The notes under the pieces are model-generated. The model was not told where the DNA came from and did not search any database. It worked only from the letters and a program-made list of their open reading frames with translations. Both the position numbers and the translations under genes were made by a program. 64,000 bases of DNA from Herpetosiphon gulosus (GTDB taxonomy: Bacteria; Chloroflexota; Chloroflexia; Chloroflexales; Herpetosiphonaceae): assembly GCF_039545135.1 (NCBI RefSeq), contig NZ_BAABRU010000009.1, forward strand, positions 62,001-126,000, in the 5' to 3' direction. Below, one piece after another: positions 36,560 through 43,919 of the stretch. The first letter of the stretch is position 1, and every line of letters begins with the position of its first letter.

Positions 36560-38818
36560 TTAGCGCACAATAATTTCACGCAGGAGGGTAGCCCGATTAA
36601 AGCCTGCATATAAACGGAAACGATAGACAGAACCTGGAACAATCCATGCAGGATTTGCCTTGCCATACGGGCCTTGAGCCATTAATTTCTCTGGCTCACC
36701 ATCTTTTGAAACATAAACTTGGGCTTCACTGCCATCGCCAGTGCTCCAATAGAGCATAATTTGTTGCAACCCTTGTGCACCCGCCGGAATACTACTTGGA
36801 TTCGCAATCAAGCTTCGTTCACGTCGCACGGTAATTTCGCGCAACAGGGTTTCACGATTGAGGCCTGCATACAAACGGAAGCGATACTCAGAGCCAGGTG
36901 CAAACCATGCAGGGCTATCTACGCCATAGTCACCTTGCGCCATCAATCGATCAGGTCCGCCATTCTCCGAGACAAACAATTGCCCTTGAGTCCCATTGCC
37001 AGTGCCCCAAGTAATTGTGGCACTTGATGATGAAGTTGAGGCAGGAATTGGATTAGGGTTGACCATCAACCCCGCCTGAGCATTGGTACTCACGGTAAAT
37101 TGACGCTCTGCCGACCATGCACTTGGACTAAGCCCATCACCAGAACGCACCTTCCATACATATGTTCCCGGCTGAGGCACGGTCACCAACCAGTTTGTGT
37201 TTGTATTCCACGAGCGGCTTTGCGACCACGAGTTATTAGTAGCGCGAACTTCTACCACATAATCGCGGTTGTTGCGTGGATAATTATCAGGATCACCCCC
37301 ATCATTCCATGTCAGCTGCACATTCAGGCTATTTAATGTCGTGCCACTTGGACTCAAGCCAGTTGGCGGATTGGGAATCACATTTGCCACCGTCACAATC
37401 TGACCAACGGAATTTTCCAACTGATACCCTTCATTACGCGCTAAATTAACCTCGTTTTGATCGGTTGTAAAGAAATGATCGTTGCGGCCTGCGTGGTACA
37501 TGCGTTGCAACGAAGCCATGACATATTGGCTTTGGGCTTGTTGAGCGATTAAGCCAACGCTGCCTTCATCGTGATATAGCCCGCTCGAAACCAAAACATC
37601 ACGTTCGTATTGCGTCGCATACATGTGCTTAGGAGTCAGTGTATTATGGGCTAAACGATAGAGCGGTGTGCCACTTGGCAACGAACAGCCGCTGGCTGCA
37701 ACAAACCCAGTAATCTGTTCATAGCGCCAATTTACATCGCCCAACCCTAGCTCACTCCAATGTTGGGTATAGAAATGGCGCAAGACTGAACCATTGAAAT
37801 AGCGATAGAGCGGTTTAAGACAGACATGGGTGCTATTTTGAACGTTTACACTCAGGATTTCTGAATGATTGGCTGAATCAAGCAACCATGCACTGCTGTC
37901 ATCAAGCGAGGTCGCTTTAACCTTTAATTCATAGTTGCCATTGCCATACCGACTCGTATCCCACTCCCACGACCAGCCATACGGCCCAGCCAAACCAGGA
38001 TCAGGGCGATATTCACCGTAATTGGCTTTGGCTAATGGCACAAATCCATGGTTCGAGCCTGCCAAACGCCCATAGATATTGACTTCCTTGATTGTAGAAT
38101 TTGTACTTTTGGCCCAACCATTGATTTTAATCCGGTTGCTCAGCTGGGCATTGGGGGCTGGCCCATCAATATAGCCCTTCAAAGAACTAGAAACGGCTAT
38201 ATTAGTAGAAAGAAAATTACTGTTAACCGTTTTTTCCAAAGCTCCTGAATACCAAATATTCATACTATTTGAAGTCCAACCATCGATAGTTACTTCACGG
38301 CTACTAAATTCCATATGAACATGAGCACCTGTCCACTCACCACATTTATCAGAATCTTTTGTATTCGGTGGAAGGTTATCAACAGTTGAACCTAAGACGG
38401 TTCCTTGAGCAATTCGCTCACCATCGACAACTTTCAATGTGCCTTTTTTTATATGTACATAGGCTGTTTGAAACCCATCGTCAGCTGTTAATAGAAGGGA
38501 TTGAGATTTTGGCCCATCACAGATAATCAAAACAACTCCAGTATGAGCCGCCAAGATATCATGATTTTGACTTAATGGTGCAAAATCTACAGCATAGTTT
38601 AGAGCAGCAAGTTCTTTAGGTAAAAAATGCCAACCTTGAGTCAACTTCCATTCTTCACCACCACTCCAAGGAAATTTCAGGTTGGTAGCAGTCGCCACTT
38701 GAGGCGTTGCTAGCTCGTGCGTTCGATCAGTTGCCGCAACCAATGGGGCTGGCGTTGCCCAAACCATTCCAATCACTATTCCCAACAAAACCAACAGCTG
38801 AACTAAGCGTTGCCGCAT
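36560..38818 (-). CDS. Secreted M23-like protein with DUF5648 and C-terminal repeats
   Basis: A 752-residue protein with a signal peptide (MRQRLVQLLVLLGIVIGMV). Residues ~45-215 have the M23/LytM fold: LNYAVDFAPL, TAYVHIKKGTL and GAHVHMEF. The HxH pair is present, but the usual first His (HxGxD) is Asn in NYAVD. Residues ~330-475 are DUF5648-type repeats (LYRYFNGSVLRHFYTQHW, MYHAGRNDHFFTTDQNE). A fibronectin-like domain (~485-580) follows, then two copies of a ~75-residue repeat ending YRFRLYAGxNRxTLLREI. It is probably a cell-wall-facing or sugar-binding protein that may lack peptidase activity. The start is ATG 38818 after GAGGAA. Confidence 0.75.
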   Translation of the reverse strand: MRQRLVQLLVLLGIVIGMVWATPAPLVAATDRTHELATPQVATATNLKFPWSGGEEWKLTQGWHFLPKELAALNYAVDFAPLSQNHDILAAHTGVVLIICDGPKSQSLLLTADDGFQTAYVHIKKGTLKVVDGERIAQGTVLGSTVDNLPPNTKDSDKCGEWTGAHVHMEFSSREVTIDGWTSNSMNIWYSGALEKTVNSNFLSTNIAVSSSLKGYIDGPAPNAQLSNRIKINGWAKSTNSTIKEVNIYGRLAGSNHGFVPLAKANYGEYRPDPGLAGPYGWSWEWDTSRYGNGNYELKVKATSLDDSSAWLLDSANHSEILSVNVQNSTHVCLKPLYRYFNGSVLRHFYTQHWSELGLGDVNWRYEQITGFVAASGCSLPSGTPLYRLAHNTLTPKHMYATQYERDVLVSSGLYHDEGSVGLIAQQAQSQYVMASLQRMYHAGRNDHFFTTDQNEVNLARNEGYQLENSVGQIVTVANVIPNPPTGLSPSGTTLNSLNVQLTWNDGGDPDNYPRNNRDYVVEVRATNNSWSQSRSWNTNTNWLVTVPQPGTYVWKVRSGDGLSPSAWSAERQFTVSTNAQAGLMVNPNPIPASTSSSSATITWGTGNGTQGQLFVSENGGPDRLMAQGDYGVDSPAWFAPGSEYRFRLYAGLNRETLLREITVRRERSLIANPSSIPAGAQGLQQIMLYWSTGDGSEAQVYVSKDGEPEKLMAQGPYGKANPAWIVPGSVYRFRLYAGFNRATLLREIIVR

Positions 38819-39303
38819 GTGCGTTTCCTCGATTAAAAATTCTTCCTCATTCCAATGCCAGTTCATGGATCAACGGCAACGTTCTAGCAACATTCCATGA
38901 AGTCCCGACTATGCCACATCACTTAAAATCGTTTCACTCTAGTGCTTAATCCTCCCTATGATCAGCATATCAATCCTAACATTCAATCAATACCATCAAC
39001 TGCTCTAATCTAAGCTTTATTCTAACATACAATTACATTTTAAAAACCATATCAGGATTTATCCAGCGAAAACTAGCTTTTTTTATAGGCAATAATCGAT
39101 CAAGTACGAGTATAGGGGATCTATATCAAAGCTACGTTTGATATAGTAAAATTAGGGCTAAGATCAGAGCAAGCAATATAGCTCTAGAGGCTAGTAGGAG
39201 ATATAGATTTGCGTTACTGGGGCAGAAGATTTTATTTCCAAGTGTGGCAATGAGCCAATTGAAAAACATATTATGGTCGAGAATAAATAAATGCCCCATA
39301 AAT
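38819..39303. other. A/T-rich intergenic region
   Basis: 485 bases, A/T-rich, between two minus-strand genes. It should contain the promoter of the M23-like gene near 38850-38950. I see no gene; short frames here have no ribosome-binding site. Its left end carries the terminator at 39288-39319. Confidence 0.5.
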
Positions 39304-39319
39304 TTATGGGGCATTTTCG
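39288..39319 (-). terminator. Intrinsic terminator overlapping the DUF951 stop codon
   Basis: Hairpin ATGCCCC / GGGGCAT (39292-39314) whose loop contains the TAA of the minus-strand gene. On the minus strand it is followed by a T-rich tract (TTTATTTATTC). Embedding the stop codon in the loop is compact but not rare. Confidence 0.75.
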
Positions 39320-39534
39320 GCGTTTACCGCAGGCTTAGACTGGCCTTCAGCATCAAAATGGGCTTTGGTGCGTTGCTCGACGGTCGCGCGTGGCAGCATC
39401 ACTTTATGCTCACAGGTCATGCAGCGCAAGCCGATATCGGCTCCCAAACGTGTGACCCGCCAACGATAGCCACCACATGGATGCGGTTTGCGCAATTGCA
39501 CAATATCATCAAGCGCTAGATCTAAGCGTGCCAC
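39304..39534 (-). CDS. DUF951 family protein
   Basis: A 76-residue protein. VQLRKPHPCGGYRWRVTRLG and IGLRCMTCEHKVMLPR are the conserved DUF951 motifs, with a CxxC pair likely to bind metal. Members are widespread in Firmicutes and Chloroflexota; the function is unknown, though nucleic-acid binding is plausible. The start is GTG 39534 with AGG in the tail of the upstream gene (stop at 39538), so the two are coupled. The last ~15 residues go beyond the domain. Confidence 0.85.
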   Translation of the reverse strand: MARLDLALDDIVQLRKPHPCGGYRWRVTRLGADIGLRCMTCEHKVMLPRATVEQRTKAHFDAEGQSKPAVNAENAP

Positions 39535-39537
39535 AAT

Positions 39538-40488
39538 TTACCTCGCTTGCTGTTGGGTAAAAGCTGCGAGCGCAGCAGCAATATCAACAGTCGCTACGCC
39601 GTCGGCAAGCACTTTGACTTGCCATTGCTCGCCAGCCCGTGCCATCCATTCGCGCTCACCGTCAAGGGCAATCGCGCCACTGCGCAATTCAACGCTCTCT
39701 CCAGCAGTCAAATAGGTGGATTCGGCCAAGGCTACGGGTGTGATTAAACCTGGAGCAATTGGCACGTTGATCGTTCGTCCAGCACCCAACAACACATGCA
39801 CTGCTTGCGCATCAGCAGGCGCAATGCCAGAATGGCCACCAATCGCCGAAAGCCCAACCGTGCCTGGGGTTAAACGGGTGGTAACAACCTGTTGCACTTT
39901 GCTAATTTCCCAAACTGCCCGCCCACCAAGGCTATCGGCAACGCTGGCTACATCAACTAACGCTAAATCAAGCAATTCCTGGTTGCGATAAATTTCGAGC
40001 AAAGCATGGCGCGTCACCGCCTCAGACGCAAAACATGCCATACTGCCTGCCGCCAAGCCTGCCAATGTTGGCTCGATCGTTTGAGGAAAAGCGTTGTTAG
40101 TTCCGGTTGATAGCGCTAAAATCGGGATCGAGCGCGAGCCTTTGACTGCTGCCCGAGCCGTGCCATCGCCACCAAGCGTGATTAAACAGCCAACTCCATG
40201 CTGTTCGGCCAAACGCGCAGCCAAAGTTGTATCATCAGCATGATCGTGCCATTGGCCCTCAAACGGCAGCAAGCGAAATGGCAATTGTTGGCGCTCGGCG
40301 GCGTTGCGCACAATGCCAGCATGGTCGGGCAAATACCAAACTTCGTGCACAGGCGTGGCCGCCAAGCCTTGTAAAACCCGCCGCACAATACTGGTTTTTT
40401 CATTATTCGAGACACTCGAGGCATGGCTGACCACCCGCCGAATATCTTTACTTGAAGCTGGATTGGCAATGATTGCAACACGGGTCAT
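39538..40488 (-). CDS. NAD-kinase-like protein (AcoX-type)
   Basis: A 316-residue protein of the ATP-NAD kinase superfamily. IANPASSKDIRR at the N-terminus and LITLGGDGTARAAVKG near residue 100 (the GGDGT nucleotide motif) are clear, followed by STGTNNAFPQ and a beta-rich C-terminal half (GLSAIGGHSGIAPADAQAV). It resembles AcoX of acetoin catabolism clusters more than NadK. No acetoin dehydrogenase genes are nearby, so the role is open. It is co-transcribed with the DUF951 gene. Confidence 0.8.
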   Translation of the reverse strand: MTRVAIIANPASSKDIRRVVSHASSVSNNEKTSIVRRVLQGLAATPVHEVWYLPDHAGIVRNAAERQQLPFRLLPFEGQWHDHADDTTLAARLAEQHGVGCLITLGGDGTARAAVKGSRSIPILALSTGTNNAFPQTIEPTLAGLAAGSMACFASEAVTRHALLEIYRNQELLDLALVDVASVADSLGGRAVWEISKVQQVVTTRLTPGTVGLSAIGGHSGIAPADAQAVHVLLGAGRTINVPIAPGLITPVALAESTYLTAGESVELRSGAIALDGEREWMARAGEQWQVKVLADGVATVDIAAALAAFTQQQAR

Positions 40489-40499
40489 AAATAATAACC

Positions 40500-40705
40500 G
40501 ATCTCCAAAATTGATCCACGAAGGGGCAAGGGGTCAGGGATCAGAGTTGAAAGCACAGCAATTCTAACTGTTGACCATCGACCTAAATCCTAATGCTTCA
40601 ACCATACACCTCTCAATTAAATTTCGATAGAAACTGCATCCTTCAAAACGCTCTGCGCCTCTGCGTTAAATTCTGATCCCTGATACCTAATTACTGACCC
40701 CTCGT
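40500..40705. repeat. CCACGAAGG / GGGGTCAGG dispersed repeat block
   Basis: Holds TGATCCACGAAGGGGC, AAGGGGTCAGGGATCAGAG, CTCTGCGCCTCTGCGTTAA and CTGATCCCTGATACC...ACTGACCCCT. The two ends are roughly inverted copies of each other. The same words recur at 43891-43917 and 53295-53567, so this is one member of a scattered family. It ends right at the stop of the minus-strand gene at 40706. Confidence 0.7.
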
Positions 40706-40969
40706 TTACTTTTGCAACTTGCGTAGCAACGCTGGAATATTAGGATAAAAGCCAACGCCCAACAATGGTGGCGCAACTGGGCTACCTTCGGCGTTCCAGT
40801 AGCGTTGGCGCAGATCGTGACCATTTGGCAGGCGCAGGCTATAGGGAACGCCTAGCACTTTGCCTTCCCCAACTCGCAACCCGCGTGGCTGCGAAAATTC
40901 TTTGAAAATCGCGCCAAGCAACAAACTAATTCCCGAAAAAATGATCGTTCGACGAAGCCATGGTTTCAT
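40706..40969 (-). CDS. Small membrane-anchored protein, DUF5808-like
   Basis: An 87-residue protein. An N-terminal helix (TIIFSGISLLLGAIF) is followed by a short soluble part, GVPYSLRLPNGHDLRQRYWN and PPLLGVGFYPNIPALL, which resembles the PYDxRxPtxxxxRxRxWNPddpR...GvGwxiN pattern of DUF5808 proteins, though loosely. The start is ATG 40969 with AGGAG six bases upstream. It is the last gene of the run after the permease and TIGR03943 genes (18 bases from the latter). The function is unknown. Confidence 0.6.
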   Translation of the reverse strand: MKPWLRRTIIFSGISLLLGAIFKEFSQPRGLRVGEGKVLGVPYSLRLPNGHDLRQRYWNAEGSPVAPPLLGVGFYPNIPALLRKLQK

Positions 40970-40987
40970 CACAAACTCCTCATACCA

Positions 40988-41683
40988 TTATGGATACAAA
41001 TATGGTGAGCTAGGCATCTCGATTGGCACTAAAGTTCCAGCAATTTGGGGCACAACCGAGCCATTAATTTCGGCTGGCACAAAGGTTCCTTCAACCCGCA
41101 CCCATTGATCATTGCTAAAATCTGCGCCGTTGTTAGCCTTGACCCGCAACGACAAGGCCGTACCATCGGCGGTGCAGCAGGTTACAACATAACGACCAAC
41201 CAGCACTTCATCAGCAGGCAAATCGGGGGTACGATAAACAAAGCCTTCAAAGGCAGCCTGTTTATCACGCAGCACTTCAAGATCGCTCTGCCGCACTGCG
41301 GTTGTCCATTCGAGTAATGTCCAACTTTTGCTATCATCGGATAAATTAGTTTTCCAACGTGCCAGCAAATTATCACTCGAATTGGCATTCAAAGCCTTAC
41401 CAGAGACCAGATTTGCCCCCAGCGGGCGGGCCGGCACAAGCACGGCAAAGGCCACTGGAATGGTCAATAATGCCAACATGCGTTTAGGAATAGCTGGCGC
41501 TTTGGTCAAGGCCATGCCGACTGCCGCCAACAACAGCACTACCGCCGTTGCAACTAATAAGCCAGTATAACGTGGGTGAATATACAAATTCAAGCGGTTA
41601 GTTTGCCACTTGTAGATAATCATGGCTCCCAGCCCGAACATTACTCCAACCGAAAGCCAGCGCTCAAGCACCTGACGTTGCAT
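40988..41683 (-). CDS. TIGR03943 family protein, permease partner
   Basis: A 231-residue protein with about three N-terminal membrane helices (VGVMFGLGAMIIYKW, YTGLLVATAVVLLLAAVGM, ALLTIPVAFAVLVPARP) and a C-terminal soluble domain with a conserved Cys pair (VTCCTADGTALSLRV) and QWVRVEGTF. It is the standard partner of the YcgR/ArsP_1-type permease encoded just upstream (8-base gap); the two are thought to act together. Two ATGs stand in a row; the second (41683) is better spaced from GAGG. Confidence 0.85.
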   Translation of the reverse strand: MQRQVLERWLSVGVMFGLGAMIIYKWQTNRLNLYIHPRYTGLLVATAVVLLLAAVGMALTKAPAIPKRMLALLTIPVAFAVLVPARPLGANLVSGKALNANSSDNLLARWKTNLSDDSKSWTLLEWTTAVRQSDLEVLRDKQAAFEGFVYRTPDLPADEVLVGRYVVTCCTADGTALSLRVKANNGADFSNDQWVRVEGTFVPAEINGSVVPQIAGTLVPIEMPSSPYLYP

Positions 41684-41691
41684 CATTCACC

Positions 41692-42768
41692 TCAGATCAA
41701 AACAACATAGCTGATCAAGCCAGCAATAATCGCAAATAAGGCCGCCAACACAACCATCGCCAACACCGCCGAGCGGCGGAAGGTGGTGGTCAGCATCAAG
41801 GTACTTTTAATATCAATCATCGGGCCAAAGACCAAAAAGGCCATGACCGCACCAGGATGGAACAAACCAAGGAACGATAAGGCCAAAAAGGCATCAACCG
41901 TGGAACAAACTGAAAGCAGCACTGCCACCAGCATCAACACCACAATCCCCAACAACGGGGCAAAAAAGCCGATACCACTATCATTTAGGGTTAGCAAGGC
42001 CGATTGGGGAATGAAGGTTTGCATCGTTGCCGCGAGTAACGAACCCATCACCAAATATTGGGCCATTTCAAAAAACTCAACGCTACCGTGAGCAATCAAG
42101 CCAGCCAAACGCCCCTTAGGTTGTTCATGGGAATGGTCGCAAGCGCCATGGTCATGGTCACAATGGCTATGATCATGCTCATCATCAGGAGTTAATGAAA
42201 GTGGCGTTAGAATTGCTTCACGCTTAATTCCAGCTCCAATAATCAAGCCAATCGTCAAGGCGATGATAATCGTAAAACTAACCCGCGCCAAGGCCCAACG
42301 CACATCACCAAAGGCAATCGAAGTTGAGATCAGCACAATCGGATTGACCACAGGAGCCGCTAAGGCAAAGGCAATTCCCATTGAGGCTGGTGCGCCTTTG
42401 CGCAACAAACGCCGACTGGTTGGAATCGCCCCACACTCGCAGACTGGAAATAGCAAGCCCAAGAGTGAGCCAAAAATTGAAGCTCCAAAAGCATTTTGCG
42501 GCACAAAACTAGCCAAATGCTGTGGTTTGACAAACTCGCCAATTAATACTGAAACAATCACCCCAGCACTCAAAAAGGGCAAGGCTTCGATAAAAATCCC
42601 TTGAAAGGTGGTAACTAAGCCTTGAAGCTTGTTGGTCAATGGGGCTAAATTGCTTGGTACAAGCCAGCCACTGGCCAGCCACAGGCCTAAAATACCAATC
42701 AGCGGCGCGAAAAACAGTAGCCATTTACGTTGGGTTTTGGGTTGAACATCGACACTGACAACAGCCAT
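41692..42768 (-). CDS. Permease of the DUF318/ArsP_1 type with His-rich loop
   Basis: A 358-residue membrane protein with about eight helices. PVCECGAIPTSRRLLRKGAPASMGIAFALAAP in pieces (VCECGAIPT; LAAPVVNPIV) is the family signature, repeated later as SVCSTVDAFLALSF. A cytoplasmic loop (~165-195) is packed with His and Asp (DDEHDHSHCDHDHGACDHSH), which suggests binding of a transition metal. The start is ATG 42768 after GAGG; the longer frame to 42885 has no support. With the TIGR03943 gene it forms a known two-gene module, possibly for metal or metalloid transport. Confidence 0.85.
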   Translation of the reverse strand: MAVVSVDVQPKTQRKWLLFFAPLIGILGLWLASGWLVPSNLAPLTNKLQGLVTTFQGIFIEALPFLSAGVIVSVLIGEFVKPQHLASFVPQNAFGASIFGSLLGLLFPVCECGAIPTSRRLLRKGAPASMGIAFALAAPVVNPIVLISTSIAFGDVRWALARVSFTIIIALTIGLIIGAGIKREAILTPLSLTPDDEHDHSHCDHDHGACDHSHEQPKGRLAGLIAHGSVEFFEMAQYLVMGSLLAATMQTFIPQSALLTLNDSGIGFFAPLLGIVVLMLVAVLLSVCSTVDAFLALSFLGLFHPGAVMAFLVFGPMIDIKSTLMLTTTFRRSAVLAMVVLAALFAIIAGLISYVVLI

Positions 42769-43012
42769 GGGGACACCTCGTTGGTTCGACTGCTGCCATG
42801 ATACCCGAAAATGCTGTACCTGAAAACAGCTCGCTTGATCCAAGAAAAGCACGAAGGCTGAAACCGCGAAGGCCACCAAGCTCAATTTTTTAGCCGCAGA
42901 TTAGCACAGATAAATATGATTATTTGGCGCAATCCATTGTCCCTTGCCATCACCGAAACGACCGATCACCGATCCCCAATAACCAACTGCTATGTTCTAT
43001 ATAATTACCCTA

Positions 43013-43042
43013 TTGACATGTAAAATCAACATGATGTATAGT
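43013..43042 (+). promoter_or_regulatory. Sigma-70 type promoter of the membrane protein/XRE pair
   Basis: A perfect -35 TTGACA (43013-43018), an 18-base spacer and -10 TATAGT (43037-43042, five of six matches), about 49 bases upstream of ATG 43091. Confidence 0.65.
43017..43033. promoter_or_regulatory. Candidate operator inside the promoter
   Basis: The inverted repeat CATGT (43017-43021) / ACATG (43029-43033) with a 7-base spacer lies between the -35 and -10 boxes. Repression here by the XRE-type protein encoded downstream would give autoregulation. The arms are short, so chance is possible. Confidence 0.35.
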
Positions 43043-43090
43043 ATTTCTAACATTAGATTAGATTTATTTGACATATCCAAGGAGCATTGT

Positions 43091-43510
43091 ATGCCGTATC
43101 GAGAGAAAACTGCTTGGTTAGCACTGATCGCAATCGCTGTCACCTATGGCCCTTACTTCACCTTATCAGCGATCTTCCAGCCAGTTGACGTGCCCAACCT
43201 GCCACAACTCGGCCTATTTGCCGCCACGACCATCAGCCAACTGATCATCTTGGGCTTAGGCCATTTGTACTTAGGAATGAAAGCACCCCAAGATCGGCGC
43301 ATGCCGCCCGACGAGCGCGATCAAGCCATTCAACGGCGCTCCTTCCAATCGGCCTATTATGTGCTGATGATGGGAATGATTGTGGTTGGTGGGATCATGC
43401 CTTTCACCGAACGTGGCTGGACAATCGTCAACGCCGCAATCATGATCATGGTTATCTCAGAAGTTGTACAATACAGCGTCACCGTAATTAGCTATCGCAG
43501 GTACTCATGA
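43091..43510 (+). CDS. Small four-helix membrane protein
   Basis: A 139-residue protein with four hydrophobic segments (WLALIAIAVTYGPYFTLSA; LGLFAATTISQLIILGLGHL; YYVLMMGMIVVGGIM; IVNAAIMIMVISEVVQYSV). It resembles the small membrane proteins (DUF2178-like) often paired with YozG-type HTH regulators. ATG 43091 follows AAGGAG; the longer frame from 42992 runs through the promoter and is not real. Its stop overlaps the regulator's start as ATGA. The function is unknown. Confidence 0.75.
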   Translation: MPYREKTAWLALIAIAVTYGPYFTLSAIFQPVDVPNLPQLGLFAATTISQLIILGLGHLYLGMKAPQDRRMPPDERDQAIQRRSFQSAYYVLMMGMIVVGGIMPFTERGWTIVNAAIMIMVISEVVQYSVTVISYRRYS

Positions 43511-43749
43511 TCGAGGGCATCCTATCTAACCGAATCCGTCTGCTACGCTTTATTAATGGCGAAATGACCCAAGCCGATCTCGGCCAGCGCATCGGCGTTA
43601 CCCGCCAGACGATTGCGGCGATCGAAGCAGGCAAATACGCCCCAACCTTAGAAGCAGCCTTCCGGATTGCCCATGTCTTTCAAGTGCCCTTGGATGAAGT
43701 GTTTCAGTGGATACCACAGGATGGCGCAGGCATACAGTATGAGGGCTAA
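43507..43749 (+). CDS. XRE/YozG-type HTH regulator
   Basis: An 80-residue protein, almost entirely a Cro/CI-type helix-turn-helix: TQADLGQRIGVTRQTIAAIEAGKYAPTL in pieces, with the recognition helix around VTRQTIAAIEAGKY (~30-43) and AFRIAHVFQVPLDEVFQW typical of the YozG group. Translation is coupled to the membrane protein by ATGA. It probably represses its own operon. Confidence 0.9.
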   Translation: MIEGILSNRIRLLRFINGEMTQADLGQRIGVTRQTIAAIEAGKYAPTLEAAFRIAHVFQVPLDEVFQWIPQDGAGIQYEG

Positions 43750-43803
43750 CAAAAAATTGGCGATGAGCTTTTGATCACGAAGGCGAAATTGGCTATGGGC
43801 TAT

Positions 43804-43865
43804 AGGCGTTTGGCTATCGGAATGTTTCATAATGTTGCAAGGATTGTTCCGATAGCCAAACGCCT
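43804..43865. repeat. Perfect 19-bp inverted repeat
   Basis: Arm 43804-43822 (AGGCGTTTGGCTATCGGAA) is exactly complementary to 43847-43865, with a 24-base loop. It lies between convergent genes and would form a strong hairpin in either transcript. No T-run follows immediately, so it is not a classic terminator. Confidence 0.85.
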
Positions 43866-43919
43866 GAAGCCTAGAACCCTCTTTTTCGAAACCTGACCCC
43901 TGACCACTAGCCCTAATAT

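Larger units (their letters stand above)
42769..43090. other. Divergent intergenic region with repeat fragment and promoter
   Basis: 322 bases between divergent genes. The stretch ~42838-42925 matches the repeat at ~53330-53400 (AAAGCACGAAGG, GAAACCGCGAAG, TTTTTTAGCC.CAGATT.GCACAGAT). The right part is A/T-rich and carries the promoter at 43013-43042. No promoter is clear for the permease side, and I see no obvious metal-regulator box. Confidence 0.6.

Noticed and set aside
39132-39314. 60-codon minus-strand frame with a hydrophobic C-terminus
   Set aside because: It starts inside the DUF951 terminator hairpin, lacks a ribosome-binding site, and lies in A/T-rich DNA where such frames arise by chance.
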